Assembly (NCBI GenBank): GCA_046496595.1
Contig: JAWOGU010000727.1
Coordinates: forward strand, 1-13,831
DNA: 13,831 nucleotides
Direction: 5' to 3'
From: GCA-2746795 sp046496595
GTDB taxonomy: Bacteria > Chloroflexota > Anaerolineae > Promineifilales > Promineifilaceae
Notes under the pieces: generated by a model
What the model was told of the DNA's origin: nothing
The model's database searches: none
The model's input: only the letters and a program-made list of their open reading frames with translations
Shown: positions 1-7,390 of the stretch, in pieces
Numbering within the stretch: position 1 is the first letter of the stretch
Layout: the number at the start of each line of letters is the position of its first letter
Position numbers and translations under genes: made by a program

Positions 1-1281
1 GGCTTCCAGGTTGGCGGCTTCCGTGGCGGCAGCCGCTTCGGCCGGGTCGAGCAGGGGGAAAGCAGCGGGGGTAGAAGTGTGAGTGGGCAGCGCGGCTGTT
101 TCGGTGGAAACGGCCGTTTCCCCAAAAAGAGAAAACTGCGCCACCTCCTCCATCTGGCTGACATAAAAAGCCGCCACCCCACACGCGCCCAGGCAGGAAA
201 CGAACAGTACCCCCACCAAAATCCAGGCCCAAATTGATCCGGAGCCGCTCGCGTGAGGCGTCTTTTTCTCCGGCAGGGCGCCGGCTGAAGACGACCACGC
301 CATTTCCGCCAATACATCATCTGCCAGGTCGGCCGGCTCACTGTCTATGGGCGCAGCCTCAGTTTTCGCCGCAGCCGCCTTGGCTTTGGACAATTCCACG
401 GCGGCAGGCGCTATTTCGGCCTGCATAGTCGCCAACTGCTCCCGAATTTCAGCGGAACCGGGCGATTTTTGCGTCAGGGTGGACAACGCCGCTGTAAAAT
501 CAGAGGCCGTATCGAAGCGATCATCCCGTTCTTTCGCCAGGGCTTTACTGACGACCGCCTCAGCCCCCTGCGGTAAATCAGGGCGCGCCGACAAAATATC
601 GGGCACCGGATCCAGGATGTGTTTCATCATCATTTTGGCCGGGGTGTCGGCTTCGTAAGGCAAGTGACCGGTCAACATCTGGAAGAGGATAATACCCAGG
701 GCGTAAATGTCAGAACGGCCGTCTAGCTCTTTATCGCCATACACCTGCTCCGGACTCATGTACATGGGCGTGCCCACCAGGCTACCGCTGGCAGTCAGGT
801 TAGAATCGGAGCCAGCCACGCGCACAATGCCAAAATCCGCCAGAAAAGCGTCGCCGTACTGGTCGAAAAGCACGTTGCTGGGCTTCAAATCGCGGTGGAT
901 GATGCCCTGACTGTGTGCCCGATCCAGAGCAGAACCCAGCCGCTGCAAAATTTCCGCCGACTCCTCAATGGAAAGCGGTCCTTGCTCCAGCCGGTCAGAC
1001 AAGGAACCGCCGGGCATGTAGCGCATCACCAGATAGAGCAGTCCTTCCTCATCTCCGTAATCGTACACGGGCACAATCGCCGGATGTTCCAGGGCGGCGA
1101 TGGTTTTGGCTTCCCGGTTAAAGCGCGCCCGGAACTCAGGGTCGTGCATAAACTCGCGGGGCAGCACTTTCACCGCTACATGTCTTTCAAAACGCGGGTC
1201 ATATGCCTTGAAGACTGTGGCCATACCGCCGCGTCCAATTTCACCATCAATTTGATAACGGCCGATCTTTTCTGGAGTCAT
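1..1281 (-). CDS. Ser/Thr protein kinase with one TM helix, C-terminus off the left edge
   Basis: Hanks-type (PknB-like) eukaryotic-style kinase; 427 residues are visible and the frame stays open to base 1. The kinase domain spans about residues 8-265: glycine loop IGRGGMATVF (15-24), ATP-anchoring K38 in AVK, catalytic HRDLKPSN (H129-D131-K133), DFG at 149-151, and activation-loop end GTPMYMSPEQ. A polar Ala/Glu-rich linker follows, then one hydrophobic helix at about 350-376 (IWAWILVGVLFVSC), then a Thr/Pro/Ala-rich extracytoplasmic stretch. The kinase is therefore cytoplasmic, with an outer part not seen here. The ATG at 1281 sits 8 residues before the domain, as usual; no clear Shine-Dalgarno precedes it. 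It lies 105 bp downstream of the SpoIIE-type phosphatase on the same strand, so it probably belongs to the same signalling cluster. A repeat hairpin fills the gap. Substrates cannot be read from the sequence. Confidence 0.95.
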   Translation of the reverse strand, partial: MTPEKIGRYQIDGEIGRGGMATVFKAYDPRFERHVAVKVLPREFMHDPEFRARFNREAKTIAALEHPAIVPVYDYGDEEGLLYLVMRYMPGGSLSDRLEQGPLSIEESAEILQRLGSALDRAHSQGIIHRDLKPSNVLFDQYGDAFLADFGIVRVAGSDSNLTASGSLVGTPMYMSPEQVYGDKELDGRSDIYALGIILFQMLTGHLPYEADTPAKMMMKHILDPVPDILSARPDLPQGAEAVVSKALAKERDDRFDTASDFTAALSTLTQKSPGSAEIREQLATMQAEIAPAAVELSKAKAAAAKTEAAPIDSEPADLADDVLAEMAWSSSAGALPEKKTPHASGSGSIWAWILVGVLFVSCLGACGVAAFYVSQMEEVAQFSLFGETAVSTETAALPTHTSTPAAFPLLDPAEAAAATEAANLEA

Positions 1282-1300
1282 AGTTGTTTTACTTGTGACG

Positions 1301-1371
1301 ACTAAGCCTTTCGAGGGCTGAGCCTGTCGAAGCACGTGTTGCCTTCGACAGGCTCAGGCAACGGACTTAGT
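1301..1371. repeat. REP-like palindromic repeat between phosphatase and kinase genes
   Basis: Perfect 15-bp inverted repeat (CTGAGCCTGTCGAAG at 1318-1332, complement at 1343-1357) with a 10-nt loop, framed by an outer ACTAAG (1301-1306) / CTTAGT (1366-1371) pair. No T-run follows on the minus strand, so it does not look like an intrinsic terminator. Pieces of the same sequence recur at 7391-7470. Confidence 0.8.
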
Positions 1372-1386
1372 GGTTACCTTTATTTT

Positions 1387-4305
1387 TCAGGCGATGGTTT
1401 TGAGGACCACCAGGGTAATGTCGTCAAATTGGGGCGTTTGCCCGGCGTGGTCGTTAATAGCAGTGGTGATGGCGCTGATGATACTGGCTGCGTCTTTGTG
1501 CTTGTGGGATTGGGCCGTGAGTTGAAGGCGCTCGACGCCAAATTCGTCCAGGTCTTCGTTCATGGCTTCGGTGACGCCATCGGTGTAGAAAATGATGGTG
1601 TCGCCTCTCTCCACCTGTATTTCATTGCACGCCACATGGATTTGAGGAATAACGCCCAGGGCCATGCCTTCTCCGGACAACAAGGCGGAACGGCCGTTGT
1701 GCCCCAACAGCAGCGGCGGGTTATGTCCCCCATTGGCATACGTCAGGATATGGGTTTGCGCATCCCAAATGGCGTAGAACACCGTCACAAACAGGTCCGA
1801 CTGGGTATCGTTGTCCAAGATTTCATTGGTGCGCATCAACACGTCCGCCGGATCTGCCCGGTTCAGGGCCACAGTTCGGATGATAGTGCGGCTCAAGGCC
1901 ATAAACAGCGCCGCCGCCACTCCTTTGTCGGCCACATCCGCAATGACGATGCCCCATTTTTCATCGGGCAGGCTGATAAAATCGTAAAAATCGCCGCTAA
2001 CCTGGCGGGCTGCCGCCCAAAAACTGGCGACACTGCACAGCGGTATAGGCGGCTGGCCGTTGGGAATGAAACTGGCCTGAATTTTGCGGGCAAAGTTCAA
2101 CTCCTGCTCGAATTTATCGCGCTCAGCAGCCTCCTTGTAAAGATTGTTATTGACAACGGCCGTTGCCGCCTGATGGGCAATGCCATTCAAAATATTGATG
2201 CGGCGCAGCGACAATCCCTCTTCCACCTTTTGCATCGTGCCCACGATGAGCGCACCCACCAGTTTACCCCGGGCATTCAACGGGAAAAAATAAGCCTGCT
2301 TCGCGTTTATCACCTTGCTCAGCCAGCCAGGCGGCTTAAACGCATAATAACCACCCTGCGGCGGCGGCGATTCAGCCGACTGGCTGCCCGTTTTCATCAC
2401 CTCTGCCTCTTCAATCGCCAGCGAACCGAGCAGCCCCCGCCCCATCTCCGTGATGCCATAACTGGGACCAGGCCGGAAAATCTCATACGCTTCGTCCCGA
2501 ATCAAGACAATGGCCGACTGCACCCCAACCAGCATGGGCACCAGGCGGACAATCGTGTCTAGGATTTCGTTCAGGTCTATCAGGCTGTTGACGGCTTCGG
2601 CCGTTTGCAGCAGCGCCGCATTGACCCATGCCTCTTCCTGCTGGGCGATACGCAGACAGGCGCTTTCAATGGCTCTGGCAGCCTGATCCAGAATGGTTTG
2701 CAGCAGTTCCGCCTGGCGGGAAAACGCTGTTTCCGGTCCAGCCTGGGACAGCGGCGCCATGATCAAAATGCCCAGGATTTCATTTTTAGTGTCAATGGGA
2801 TGCAGCACAAGATCGCCGGTGAAATCCTTTTTACCCGGTAAGAAACGGCCCCAGGGCGGCGCTTTATGGGTGGTAATGGCTTCACGCCCCACGTGTACGG
2901 CGTCTAACGCGCCCCATTCCCCAATTTGCATGCGCACATCACGAAACTGCCGGGTAAAGCGCGGCGACGCGCCATACACTTCGCCGCCTTTGTAGCATTC
3001 TCTGTCCTTGTCCCACAGCAGGATAGCGCAAAAATCCAGACCCAAGAGCATGGGGGTTAAGCGGGTAACGGCCGTTACAATGTCATCCAACTCACCGCCG
3101 CGGCCAATGGTCTCGGCCACCTGAAGCTGCGCCGCCGTGAGCCACGCCTGTTCCCGCTGCCATGCCAACTGCCGGGCGCGAGCAATCGCCACGGCAATTT
3201 CTGCCGCCAGCGCTTCCAGCACCGTTTTCTCATGATGCGTAAAGGCGTTCGTGTACGGGCTGTGTACGTCTAATACACCAATGACCTCGCCGTCGGCAAT
3301 CATGGGAATGGCGATCTCCGCCTGGGTGCTGGGCATGGCATATTGGCCGTTGGCCGATTCCAGGTAACGGGGATCATCCGCCACATTGTTGGCGACAATG
3401 GTCACCCGCTGCCCCAGGGCGCTGCCAATCAAACCCCGCCCTCGCTGTAAACGAATACTGCCCGGCGGCGCTTCCCCCCCGCCGCTGGCCTGTAAAACAG
3501 CCTCGCCCGTCTGCGCATCCACGCCAAAAACGTTGACCAGGTGAAAATCAAATCCCCCTTGTACTTCCGCCACCACAATTTCAAAGATTTCCCGCAGATC
3601 CACCATGCCCGACACACTTTGAGCAATCCGTCCCACCAGTTCCAACTGTGCCGAACGCTGCCGTTCCTGCTCAAAGATGCGCCCATTAGTAATAGCCGCC
3701 GCCGCCTGGTTGGCTAATATCATGAGACGGCGCATATCTTCTTCTGAAAAATGGGAAGGGCGGGCGCTTTGGGCTGTAATGGCGCCCATCACCGACTCGC
3801 CGCTGACCAACGGCAAGAAAATGGCGGAACGCGGAGGCGAGTCGCTGATGTACCGGGGTTTGGCGGGGAGTTTGTCGCTCTCTTTGCGGAAATCGCGCAC
3901 CAACAGCGGGCTGCGGCTTTGGCGCACCCAACCGATGATGCCGCTGTCTTCACTCAAATCAAAGGTTCGGGGCGTTTCCTGAGGCTCTCCCCCCACCGTC
4001 CAGAAGAGGATTTCATAAAAATTTTCGTCAAACAGCCCTATCTGAAAGGTGCTGTTGTCGATCACCTGCCCGCATTCGCGGGCAATGAGGGCGCACAGGC
4101 TGACGAGGTCCAGTTCGGCGGCTACCATCGCCAAACCGGCGTCGCTGAGGGCTTCCAGTTCTGTCACACGCTGGATCAAAGCGCGGCGCGACCGGTAACG
4201 CCGCATGGCGATGAGAATAAGCACCGTCATAGCGATGGCGACAACAAAAAACATAAGAGATGGCCCGGTCATTTCGCCTGTCGTCTGCCAATTCATGGTG
4301 AACAT
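1387..4305 (-). CDS. Membrane-anchored multi-GAF SpoIIE/PP2C-type serine phosphatase
   Basis: RsbU/SpoIIE-type phosphatase expected to remove phosphate from STAS anti-anti-sigma proteins. With the ATG at 4305 it is 972 residues: a hydrophobic helix at about 16-34 followed by basic RRYRSRR, then four GAF-like sensor domains (roughly 50-210, 220-380, 390-550, 565-720) joined by helical linkers, then the phosphatase domain (about 730-972). The phosphatase shows QASFIPN, the metal-binding VSGDFYDF, IADVADKGVAAALFMA, ANGGHNPP, FYTDGVTEA and the terminal FDDITLVVL, so all the acidic metal ligands appear present. Starts in frame at TTG 4317, ATG 4305 and ATG 4296 all lack a good Shine-Dalgarno; translation is probably coupled to the STAS gene ending about 20 bp upstream. 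The GAF ligands are unknown. A 408-aa open frame on the opposite strand is its shadow. Confidence 0.95.
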   Translation of the reverse strand: MFTMNWQTTGEMTGPSLMFFVVAIAMTVLILIAMRRYRSRRALIQRVTELEALSDAGLAMVAAELDLVSLCALIARECGQVIDNSTFQIGLFDENFYEILFWTVGGEPQETPRTFDLSEDSGIIGWVRQSRSPLLVRDFRKESDKLPAKPRYISDSPPRSAIFLPLVSGESVMGAITAQSARPSHFSEEDMRRLMILANQAAAAITNGRIFEQERQRSAQLELVGRIAQSVSGMVDLREIFEIVVAEVQGGFDFHLVNVFGVDAQTGEAVLQASGGGEAPPGSIRLQRGRGLIGSALGQRVTIVANNVADDPRYLESANGQYAMPSTQAEIAIPMIADGEVIGVLDVHSPYTNAFTHHEKTVLEALAAEIAVAIARARQLAWQREQAWLTAAQLQVAETIGRGGELDDIVTAVTRLTPMLLGLDFCAILLWDKDRECYKGGEVYGASPRFTRQFRDVRMQIGEWGALDAVHVGREAITTHKAPPWGRFLPGKKDFTGDLVLHPIDTKNEILGILIMAPLSQAGPETAFSRQAELLQTILDQAARAIESACLRIAQQEEAWVNAALLQTAEAVNSLIDLNEILDTIVRLVPMLVGVQSAIVLIRDEAYEIFRPGPSYGITEMGRGLLGSLAIEEAEVMKTGSQSAESPPPQGGYYAFKPPGWLSKVINAKQAYFFPLNARGKLVGALIVGTMQKVEEGLSLRRINILNGIAHQAATAVVNNNLYKEAAERDKFEQELNFARKIQASFIPNGQPPIPLCSVASFWAAARQVSGDFYDFISLPDEKWGIVIADVADKGVAAALFMALSRTIIRTVALNRADPADVLMRTNEILDNDTQSDLFVTVFYAIWDAQTHILTYANGGHNPPLLLGHNGRSALLSGEGMALGVIPQIHVACNEIQVERGDTIIFYTDGVTEAMNEDLDEFGVERLQLTAQSHKHKDAASIISAITTAINDHAGQTPQFDDITLVVLKTIA

Positions 4306-4325
4306 GTAGGTTTGCAATCGAATTG

Positions 4326-4691
4326 TTATTTTTCTACGGTTTGCCGCAAAGCAGCTTGGGCTTCTATGCTTGTTTTGTAGATATGGAAGACTTTATCGAA
4401 GCCGACCATGGTGAAGATTTCCAGAATGCGATCATTGAGGCCAAACAGGACGACGTCGCCATTTTTCCCTCTGGCTCTACGCCAGGCGCTCACCAGACAG
4501 CGCAGTCCACCGCTGTTGATGTAGGTGACTTCTTTCAGGCTGACGACGAGGCGGTAACGGCCGTTATCTAACAATCTTCCCAGAGTACTGTCGAGTTGTG
4601 GGGTGAGGCTTTGGTCCAGTCGGCCGCGCACGCCAACCAACCAGATGTTATAGGGTAACTGTTCCTGCCAGATGTCTAATCGCTCATTCAT
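4326..4691 (-). CDS. STAS-domain anti-sigma factor antagonist (RsbV/SpoIIAA-like), copy 2
   Basis: 121-residue single STAS domain. The motif TYINSGGLRCLVSAW (56-70) puts a serine (S60) at the position phosphorylated in RsbV-type proteins, so it should be a regulated switch rather than a fixed binder. Its ATG overlaps the stop of the RsbW-like gene (ATGA, 4 bp), typical of translational coupling and of a kinase-substrate pair. About 20 bp downstream begins the SpoIIE-type phosphatase, the expected eraser of S60 phosphorylation. It is clearly divergent from the other STAS protein at 5233-5583, which has SSAGLR at the same place, so the two may serve different partners. Confidence 0.93.
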   Translation of the reverse strand: MNERLDIWQEQLPYNIWLVGVRGRLDQSLTPQLDSTLGRLLDNGRYRLVVSLKEVTYINSGGLRCLVSAWRRARGKNGDVVLFGLNDRILEIFTMVGFDKVFHIYKTSIEAQAALRQTVEK

Positions 4692-5131
4692 GGTAGCTGC
4701 CCGATATATTTCACCATGACCAGGGTGTTGCCCTGCTCTTTGTCGAAACGGTAGCGAATCTCGTCCATCAGATTACGCATGAAATGAATGCCCAAACCAC
4801 CCACTTTCAATTCAACGGGGTCAGGGTCTCCTGATAATTGGGTAACGGCAGGCACAGCTACATCATCAGGATCAAAGGAACGGCCGTTGTCATGGAGGGT
4901 AATGGTGAAGGCTCCATCCTTGTTTTCCCAACTGGTCGTAATCTCGCCGGCGCCTTCATGACCATAAGCATGTTCGATGATATTGGTACATGCCTCATCA
5001 CACGCCAGCTCTAACTTAAATATTTCGTCTTCGGTCAGGCCGGATTCACGAGCGCCAGACGCCACAAACTCGCATATTTGTTTGATGTTGTGGTACCAAC
5101 CTGGAATGGTTAAGGTGTGCTTGATGCCCAT
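4688..5131 (-). CDS. RsbW-like anti-sigma factor / serine kinase (GHKL ATPase)
   Basis: 147-residue histidine-kinase-like ATPase domain of the RsbW/SpoIIAB class, which binds a sigma factor or other target and phosphorylates STAS antagonists. Visible motifs are the N-box ELACDEACTNIIEHAY (E46, N50, H54), the G1 box DNGRSFDP, and the G2-like GGLGIHFMRNLMDE. The start is taken at ATG 5131 because MGIKHTLTIPGWYHNIKQI matches the usual family N-terminus. The frame extends to a TTG at 5194, but that extra 21 residues would be encoded by the palindromic repeat at 5157-5186. No good Shine-Dalgarno is seen. It lies 101 bp after the first STAS gene and overlaps the second STAS gene by 4 bp. No sigma factor is in the window, so its target is unknown. 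Confidence 0.93.
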   Translation of the reverse strand: MGIKHTLTIPGWYHNIKQICEFVASGARESGLTEDEIFKLELACDEACTNIIEHAYGHEGAGEITTSWENKDGAFTITLHDNGRSFDPDDVAVPAVTQLSGDPDPVELKVGGLGIHFMRNLMDEIRYRFDKEQGNTLVMVKYIGQLP

Positions 5132-5156
5132 GTAAAAAAGAGAGTAGGTATAATCA

Positions 5157-5186
5157 GAGATTAGAGATGAGTGAACCTCTAATCTC
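5157..5186. repeat. Perfect 10-bp hairpin within the operon spacer
   Basis: GAGATTAGAG (5157-5166) and CTCTAATCTC (5177-5186) are exact complements separated by 10 nt; a further AATCTCT follows at 5193-5199. It lies between the first STAS gene and the RsbW-like gene. No T-run follows on the minus strand, so it is a repeat hairpin, perhaps affecting mRNA processing, rather than a clear terminator. Confidence 0.7.
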
Positions 5187-5232
5187 CGCCCCAATCTCTA
5201 ACAGAATCTATGTGGTTTTCCCCAAAAGGCCG

Positions 5233-5583
5233 TTAGTCGAAGCTGGCAACGGCCGTTGCCATATCATCATATACCTGAAACAATGGATTCAGGCCAGCCA
5301 GCGAAAAGACCTCAGCCACCCGTTCAGACGGCGCCACGATGCGCACATCACCCCGCTTCTTTTTTGCTTCGCGCAAGGCGGAAACAATTGCCCGTAAGCC
5401 AGCGCTGCTCATATAGGTGACGTCGGTTAATTGCAGCGCCAGTTTTTCATGACCATCTTTGATAAGCTGTTGCAGCGTGCCGTCTAGCTCGCCGGCATTG
5501 CTGCTGTCTACACGCCCAGACACCTGCATGGAATAAACGACAGGTCCTGGATGAACTGAAATGGATAATTGCGATTCACTCAT
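5233..5583 (-). CDS. STAS-domain anti-sigma factor antagonist (RsbV-like), copy 1
   Basis: 116-residue single STAS domain and the first gene of the partner-switching operon. The core reads VSGRVDSSNAGELDGTL (21-37), then DVTYMSSAGLRAIVSALREA (54-73), with S60 at the RsbV phosphorylation position. The ATG at 5583 is preceded by an AGGAGA Shine-Dalgarno (5594-5599) at about 10 nt. A promoter with TGGTATAAT lies about 64-72 bp upstream. Expected role: when unphosphorylated it binds the RsbW-like ATPase and frees that protein's target; when phosphorylated it lets go. Confidence 0.94.
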   Translation of the reverse strand: MSESQLSISVHPGPVVYSMQVSGRVDSSNAGELDGTLQQLIKDGHEKLALQLTDVTYMSSAGLRAIVSALREAKKKRGDVRIVAPSERVAEVFSLAGLNPLFQVYDDMATAVASFD

Positions 5584-5646
5584 GGAAGGTTTCTCTCCTA
5601 GCTGTTTGTCGTGTCCCGGTTTTATTATGCATCACCCGACGCGGCG

Positions 5647-5655
5647 ATTATACCA
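5647..5655 (-). promoter_or_regulatory. Promoter -10 of the STAS/RsbW/phosphatase operon
   Basis: On the minus strand TGGTATAAT is a perfect extended -10 (TGnTATAAT), with the TATAAT at 5652-5647. It sits 64 bp upstream of the STAS start and predicts a leader of about 55 nt. No good -35 hexamer is seen, which an extended -10 can tolerate. Confidence 0.6.
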
Positions 5656-5693
5656 CAATTCACCAGATGAGAAGGACATGAAAAATGGAGGCG

Positions 5694-5702
5694 TGATACA
5701 AT
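5694..5702 (+). promoter_or_regulatory. Promoter -10 of queG
   Basis: TGATACAAT is an extended -10 (TGn plus TACAAT at 5697-5702), 20 bp before the queG ATG, giving a leader of roughly 13 nt. The same nine bases occur at 9395-9403. It is divergent from the operon promoter at 5647-5655. Confidence 0.45.
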
Positions 5703-5709
5703 GGAAAGG

Positions 5710-5736
5710 ATGAGGATGAAGCATGAAGGATGAGGC
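5710..5736 (+). repeat. Degenerate heptamer repeat over the queG start codon
   Basis: Units ATGAGG, ATGAAGC, ATGAAGG and ATGAGGC follow each other, the last three with exact 7-nt period (5716, 5723, 5730). The queG ATG at 5723 is one of them. The complement reads CATCCTT-like, resembling the AATCTTC and AATCGTC heptamers inside queG. Confidence 0.5.
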
Positions 5737-6943
5737 GTTAGCGGCGGGTCTGGAAGAGAAAGCGCATGAATTGGGTTTCAATTTTTTCAGCGTGATCCCG
5801 GCGCAGCCGGCGCGGCGGCTGGATGCGTATCTGGCCTGGATTAAGCAGGGCTATCACGGGCAAATGGCGTACCTGGCCCGCCCCGACCGTGTCAGCCGGC
5901 GGCAGGATTTGCAGGTAATTCTGCCGGGCGTGCGCACGATTATTTGTCTGGGACTGAATTATTTTCTGGGGAAGTTGCCGCCCGCCATCGCCCAAGATCC
6001 CAGCCGGGGACGAATTTCAAACTATGCCTGGGGAGTGGACTACCACGAAGTGATGACGCCGCGTCTGGAAGAACTGGCAGCCTGGCTGCAAACCCAGACG
6101 AGCCAACCGGTTCACAGCCGTGTCTACGTGGATACGGGCGCTGTGTTAGAACGGGATCATGGGGAAACGGCCGTTATCGGGTTCACCGGTAAAAATACCA
6201 TGCTCATCCACCCGCGCCACGGCTCCTTTTTCTTCCTCGGGGAAATCCTCACCACCCTGCCGCTCGCCGTTAATCGTCAATCGTCAATCGTCTATCATCA
6301 ATCGTCAATGCCCACCTGCGGCTCCTGCCACCGTTGTCTGGACGCCTGCCCCACCCACGCCTTCCCCCAGCCCTATGTGCTAGATGCCCGGCGCTGTATC
6401 TCCTACCTCACCATTGAGCTAAAAGAGTGGATTCCGCTTGAACTGCGCCCGCTGATGAGTAACTGGATCTATGGCTGCGACATCTGCCAGGAGGTGTGCC
6501 CCTTTAACCGCTTCGCTCAAATTACCCATGAAGCGGGTTTTCATCCTAAAAATTCAAGACTAAAGAGTGAAGATTGGTCGGTAAATGCCCCTCAATCTTC
6601 ACTCTTCAATCTTCAATCTTTTGACGCCGCTGCTCCCCCTCTGCTGGACATTCTGGCGCTGGATGAAGCCGCGTTTCAGAAACGGTTTGCCCACAGCCCT
6701 ATCCGGCGTATCAAGCGGCGGCGGCTGCTGCGCAATGCGTGTGTGGCGGCGGGTAATTGGGGTAGTGAAACGGCCGTTTCTTCTCTCATCTCCCTGCTGG
6801 CAGACCCTGAACCGCTCATCCGCGGACACGCCGCCTGGGCTTTGCGCCAGATTGACACACCGGCGGCGAAAACGGCCGTTCTCCACGCCCTGGCCGCTGA
6901 AGCAGATGCTCAGGTGCGCCAGGAAATGAATCAGACTATGTGA
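5723..6943 (+). CDS. queG: Epoxyqueuosine reductase
   Basis: QueG reduces epoxyqueuosine to queuosine in tRNA, using cobalamin and two [4Fe-4S] clusters in the cytoplasm. 406 residues, slightly longer than the usual 370-390. Seen: YVDTGAVLERD with the conserved Asp at 137, GFTGKNTMLIHPRHGSFFFLGEI, first cluster CGSCHRCLDACP (C199, C202, C205, C209), conserved RRCISYLTIE (C225), second cluster CDICQEVCP (C252, C255, C259), SPIRRIKRRRLLRNACVAAGNWG, and a C-terminal HEAT-like repeat (LADPEPLIRGHAAWALRQI). Two stretches look foreign to the family: about 184-195 (AATCGTC heptamers) and about 277-300 (a 14-bp inverted repeat plus AATCTTC heptamers). Both keep the frame open and fall between conserved blocks, so the enzyme is probably active. 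The start at 5723 has AGGATGAGG upstream. It converges with the receiver gene ending at 6966 and no terminator is seen in the 22-bp gap. Confidence 0.95.
   Translation: MKDEALAAGLEEKAHELGFNFFSVIPAQPARRLDAYLAWIKQGYHGQMAYLARPDRVSRRQDLQVILPGVRTIICLGLNYFLGKLPPAIAQDPSRGRISNYAWGVDYHEVMTPRLEELAAWLQTQTSQPVHSRVYVDTGAVLERDHGETAVIGFTGKNTMLIHPRHGSFFFLGEILTTLPLAVNRQSSIVYHQSSMPTCGSCHRCLDACPTHAFPQPYVLDARRCISYLTIELKEWIPLELRPLMSNWIYGCDICQEVCPFNRFAQITHEAGFHPKNSRLKSEDWSVNAPQSSLFNLQSFDAAAPPLLDILALDEAAFQKRFAHSPIRRIKRRRLLRNACVAAGNWGSETAVSSLISLLADPEPLIRGHAAWALRQIDTPAAKTAVLHALAAEADAQVRQEMNQTM
6272..6306 (+). repeat. Five tandem heptamers (AATCGTC type) inside queG
   Basis: AATCGTC three times (6272-6292), TATCATC (6293-6299) and AATCGTC (6300-6306). 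They encode a Ser/Gln-rich spacer just before the first iron-sulfur cysteine motif, where the family normally has a shorter linker. Confidence 0.85.
6563..6621 (+). repeat. 14-bp perfect inverted repeat plus heptamers inside queG
   Basis: AAGAGTGAAGATTG (6563-6576) and its exact complement (6593-6606) enclose a 16-nt loop. The right arm continues as four in-phase heptamers: AATCTTC (6594), ACTCTTC (6601), AATCTTC (6608), AATCTTT (6615). The insert is translated as part of queG, in the loop between the second iron-sulfur motif and the C-terminal domain. Confidence 0.88.
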
Positions 6944-6965
6944 TTAAATGAGAGTTCAGGTGGTG

Positions 6966-7355
6966 TCAGGTGGGTTCAGAAGATGAATTTCGTGACATCA
7001 AATCCTTCAGAATCTCCAACATCTTCTTGGGTTCAATTGGTTTCCGCATGTAGGCATTGGCGCCCGCTTCAAGGCCCTCGCCCTCCGCATTAATTTGGGC
7101 GCGGCCGCTTAACATAACAATGGGAACGTGGGCAGTCGCCGGATCTGCTCTCAGTTTTTTACACACTGTGATCCCATCCATCACCGGCATCATGACATCC
7201 AAAATAATGGCGTCCGGATTAAGAGCCACCGCCTTTTCCAGCGCCTCCAGCCCATCTTCCGCTTCCACACATTCATGCCCGTCCAACTTCAAAAGCGTGG
7301 CAAGTATGCGGCGAGTCATCTCTTCGTCATCGACAACCAGTACCAGTTTACCCAT
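6966..7355 (-). CDS. Stand-alone response regulator receiver (CheY-like), copy 1
   Basis: 129-residue receiver domain with no output domain. Acidic pocket D9-D10-E11, phospho-acceptor D53 in PDAIILDVMMP, S83 in VMLSGR, K105 in YMRKPIEP. The open frame runs back to 7421, but the start is placed at ATG 7355: GGAGA (7362-7366) lies 6 nt upstream, the protein then begins MGKLVLVVDDEEMTR exactly like its neighbour, and the extra 22 residues would be encoded by a spacer repeat. It is about 70% identical over 120 residues to the receiver just upstream (7490-7879), so the pair is a tandem duplication. It presumably relays phosphate from a histidine kinase encoded elsewhere to a partner protein. Confidence 0.95.
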   Translation of the reverse strand: MGKLVLVVDDEEMTRRILATLLKLDGHECVEAEDGLEALEKAVALNPDAIILDVMMPVMDGITVCKKLRADPATAHVPIVMLSGRAQINAEGEGLEAGANAYMRKPIEPKKMLEILKDLMSRNSSSEPT

Positions 7356-7390
7356 TATGATTCTCCAAAATTTTTGGAACTGCACAGCCT

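Noticed and set aside
1318..1357. Intrinsic terminator between the phosphatase and kinase genes
   Set aside because: The stem is strong but no T-run follows on the minus strand, and the sequence recurs in part elsewhere as a repeat.
1336..2562. 408-codon open frame on the plus strand
   Set aside because: It lies wholly antisense to the phosphatase gene, whose domains are unmistakable; the translation is Arg/His/Gln-rich with no family pattern.
5148..5153. TATAAT on the plus strand as a promoter
   Set aside because: No -35, and no plus-strand gene follows before queG, which has its own nearer promoter-like sequence.
5132..5194. Longer N-terminus for the RsbW-like protein from a TTG
   Set aside because: The extra residues come from a palindromic repeat, and homologous N-termini begin at the ATG at 5131.
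6272..6621. CRISPR array suggested by short repeated units
   Set aside because: The units are only 7 nt, directly adjacent without spacers, and translated within queG.
6944..6965. Shared terminator between convergent queG and receiver copy 1
   Set aside because: The 22-bp gap contains no inverted repeat or T-run.
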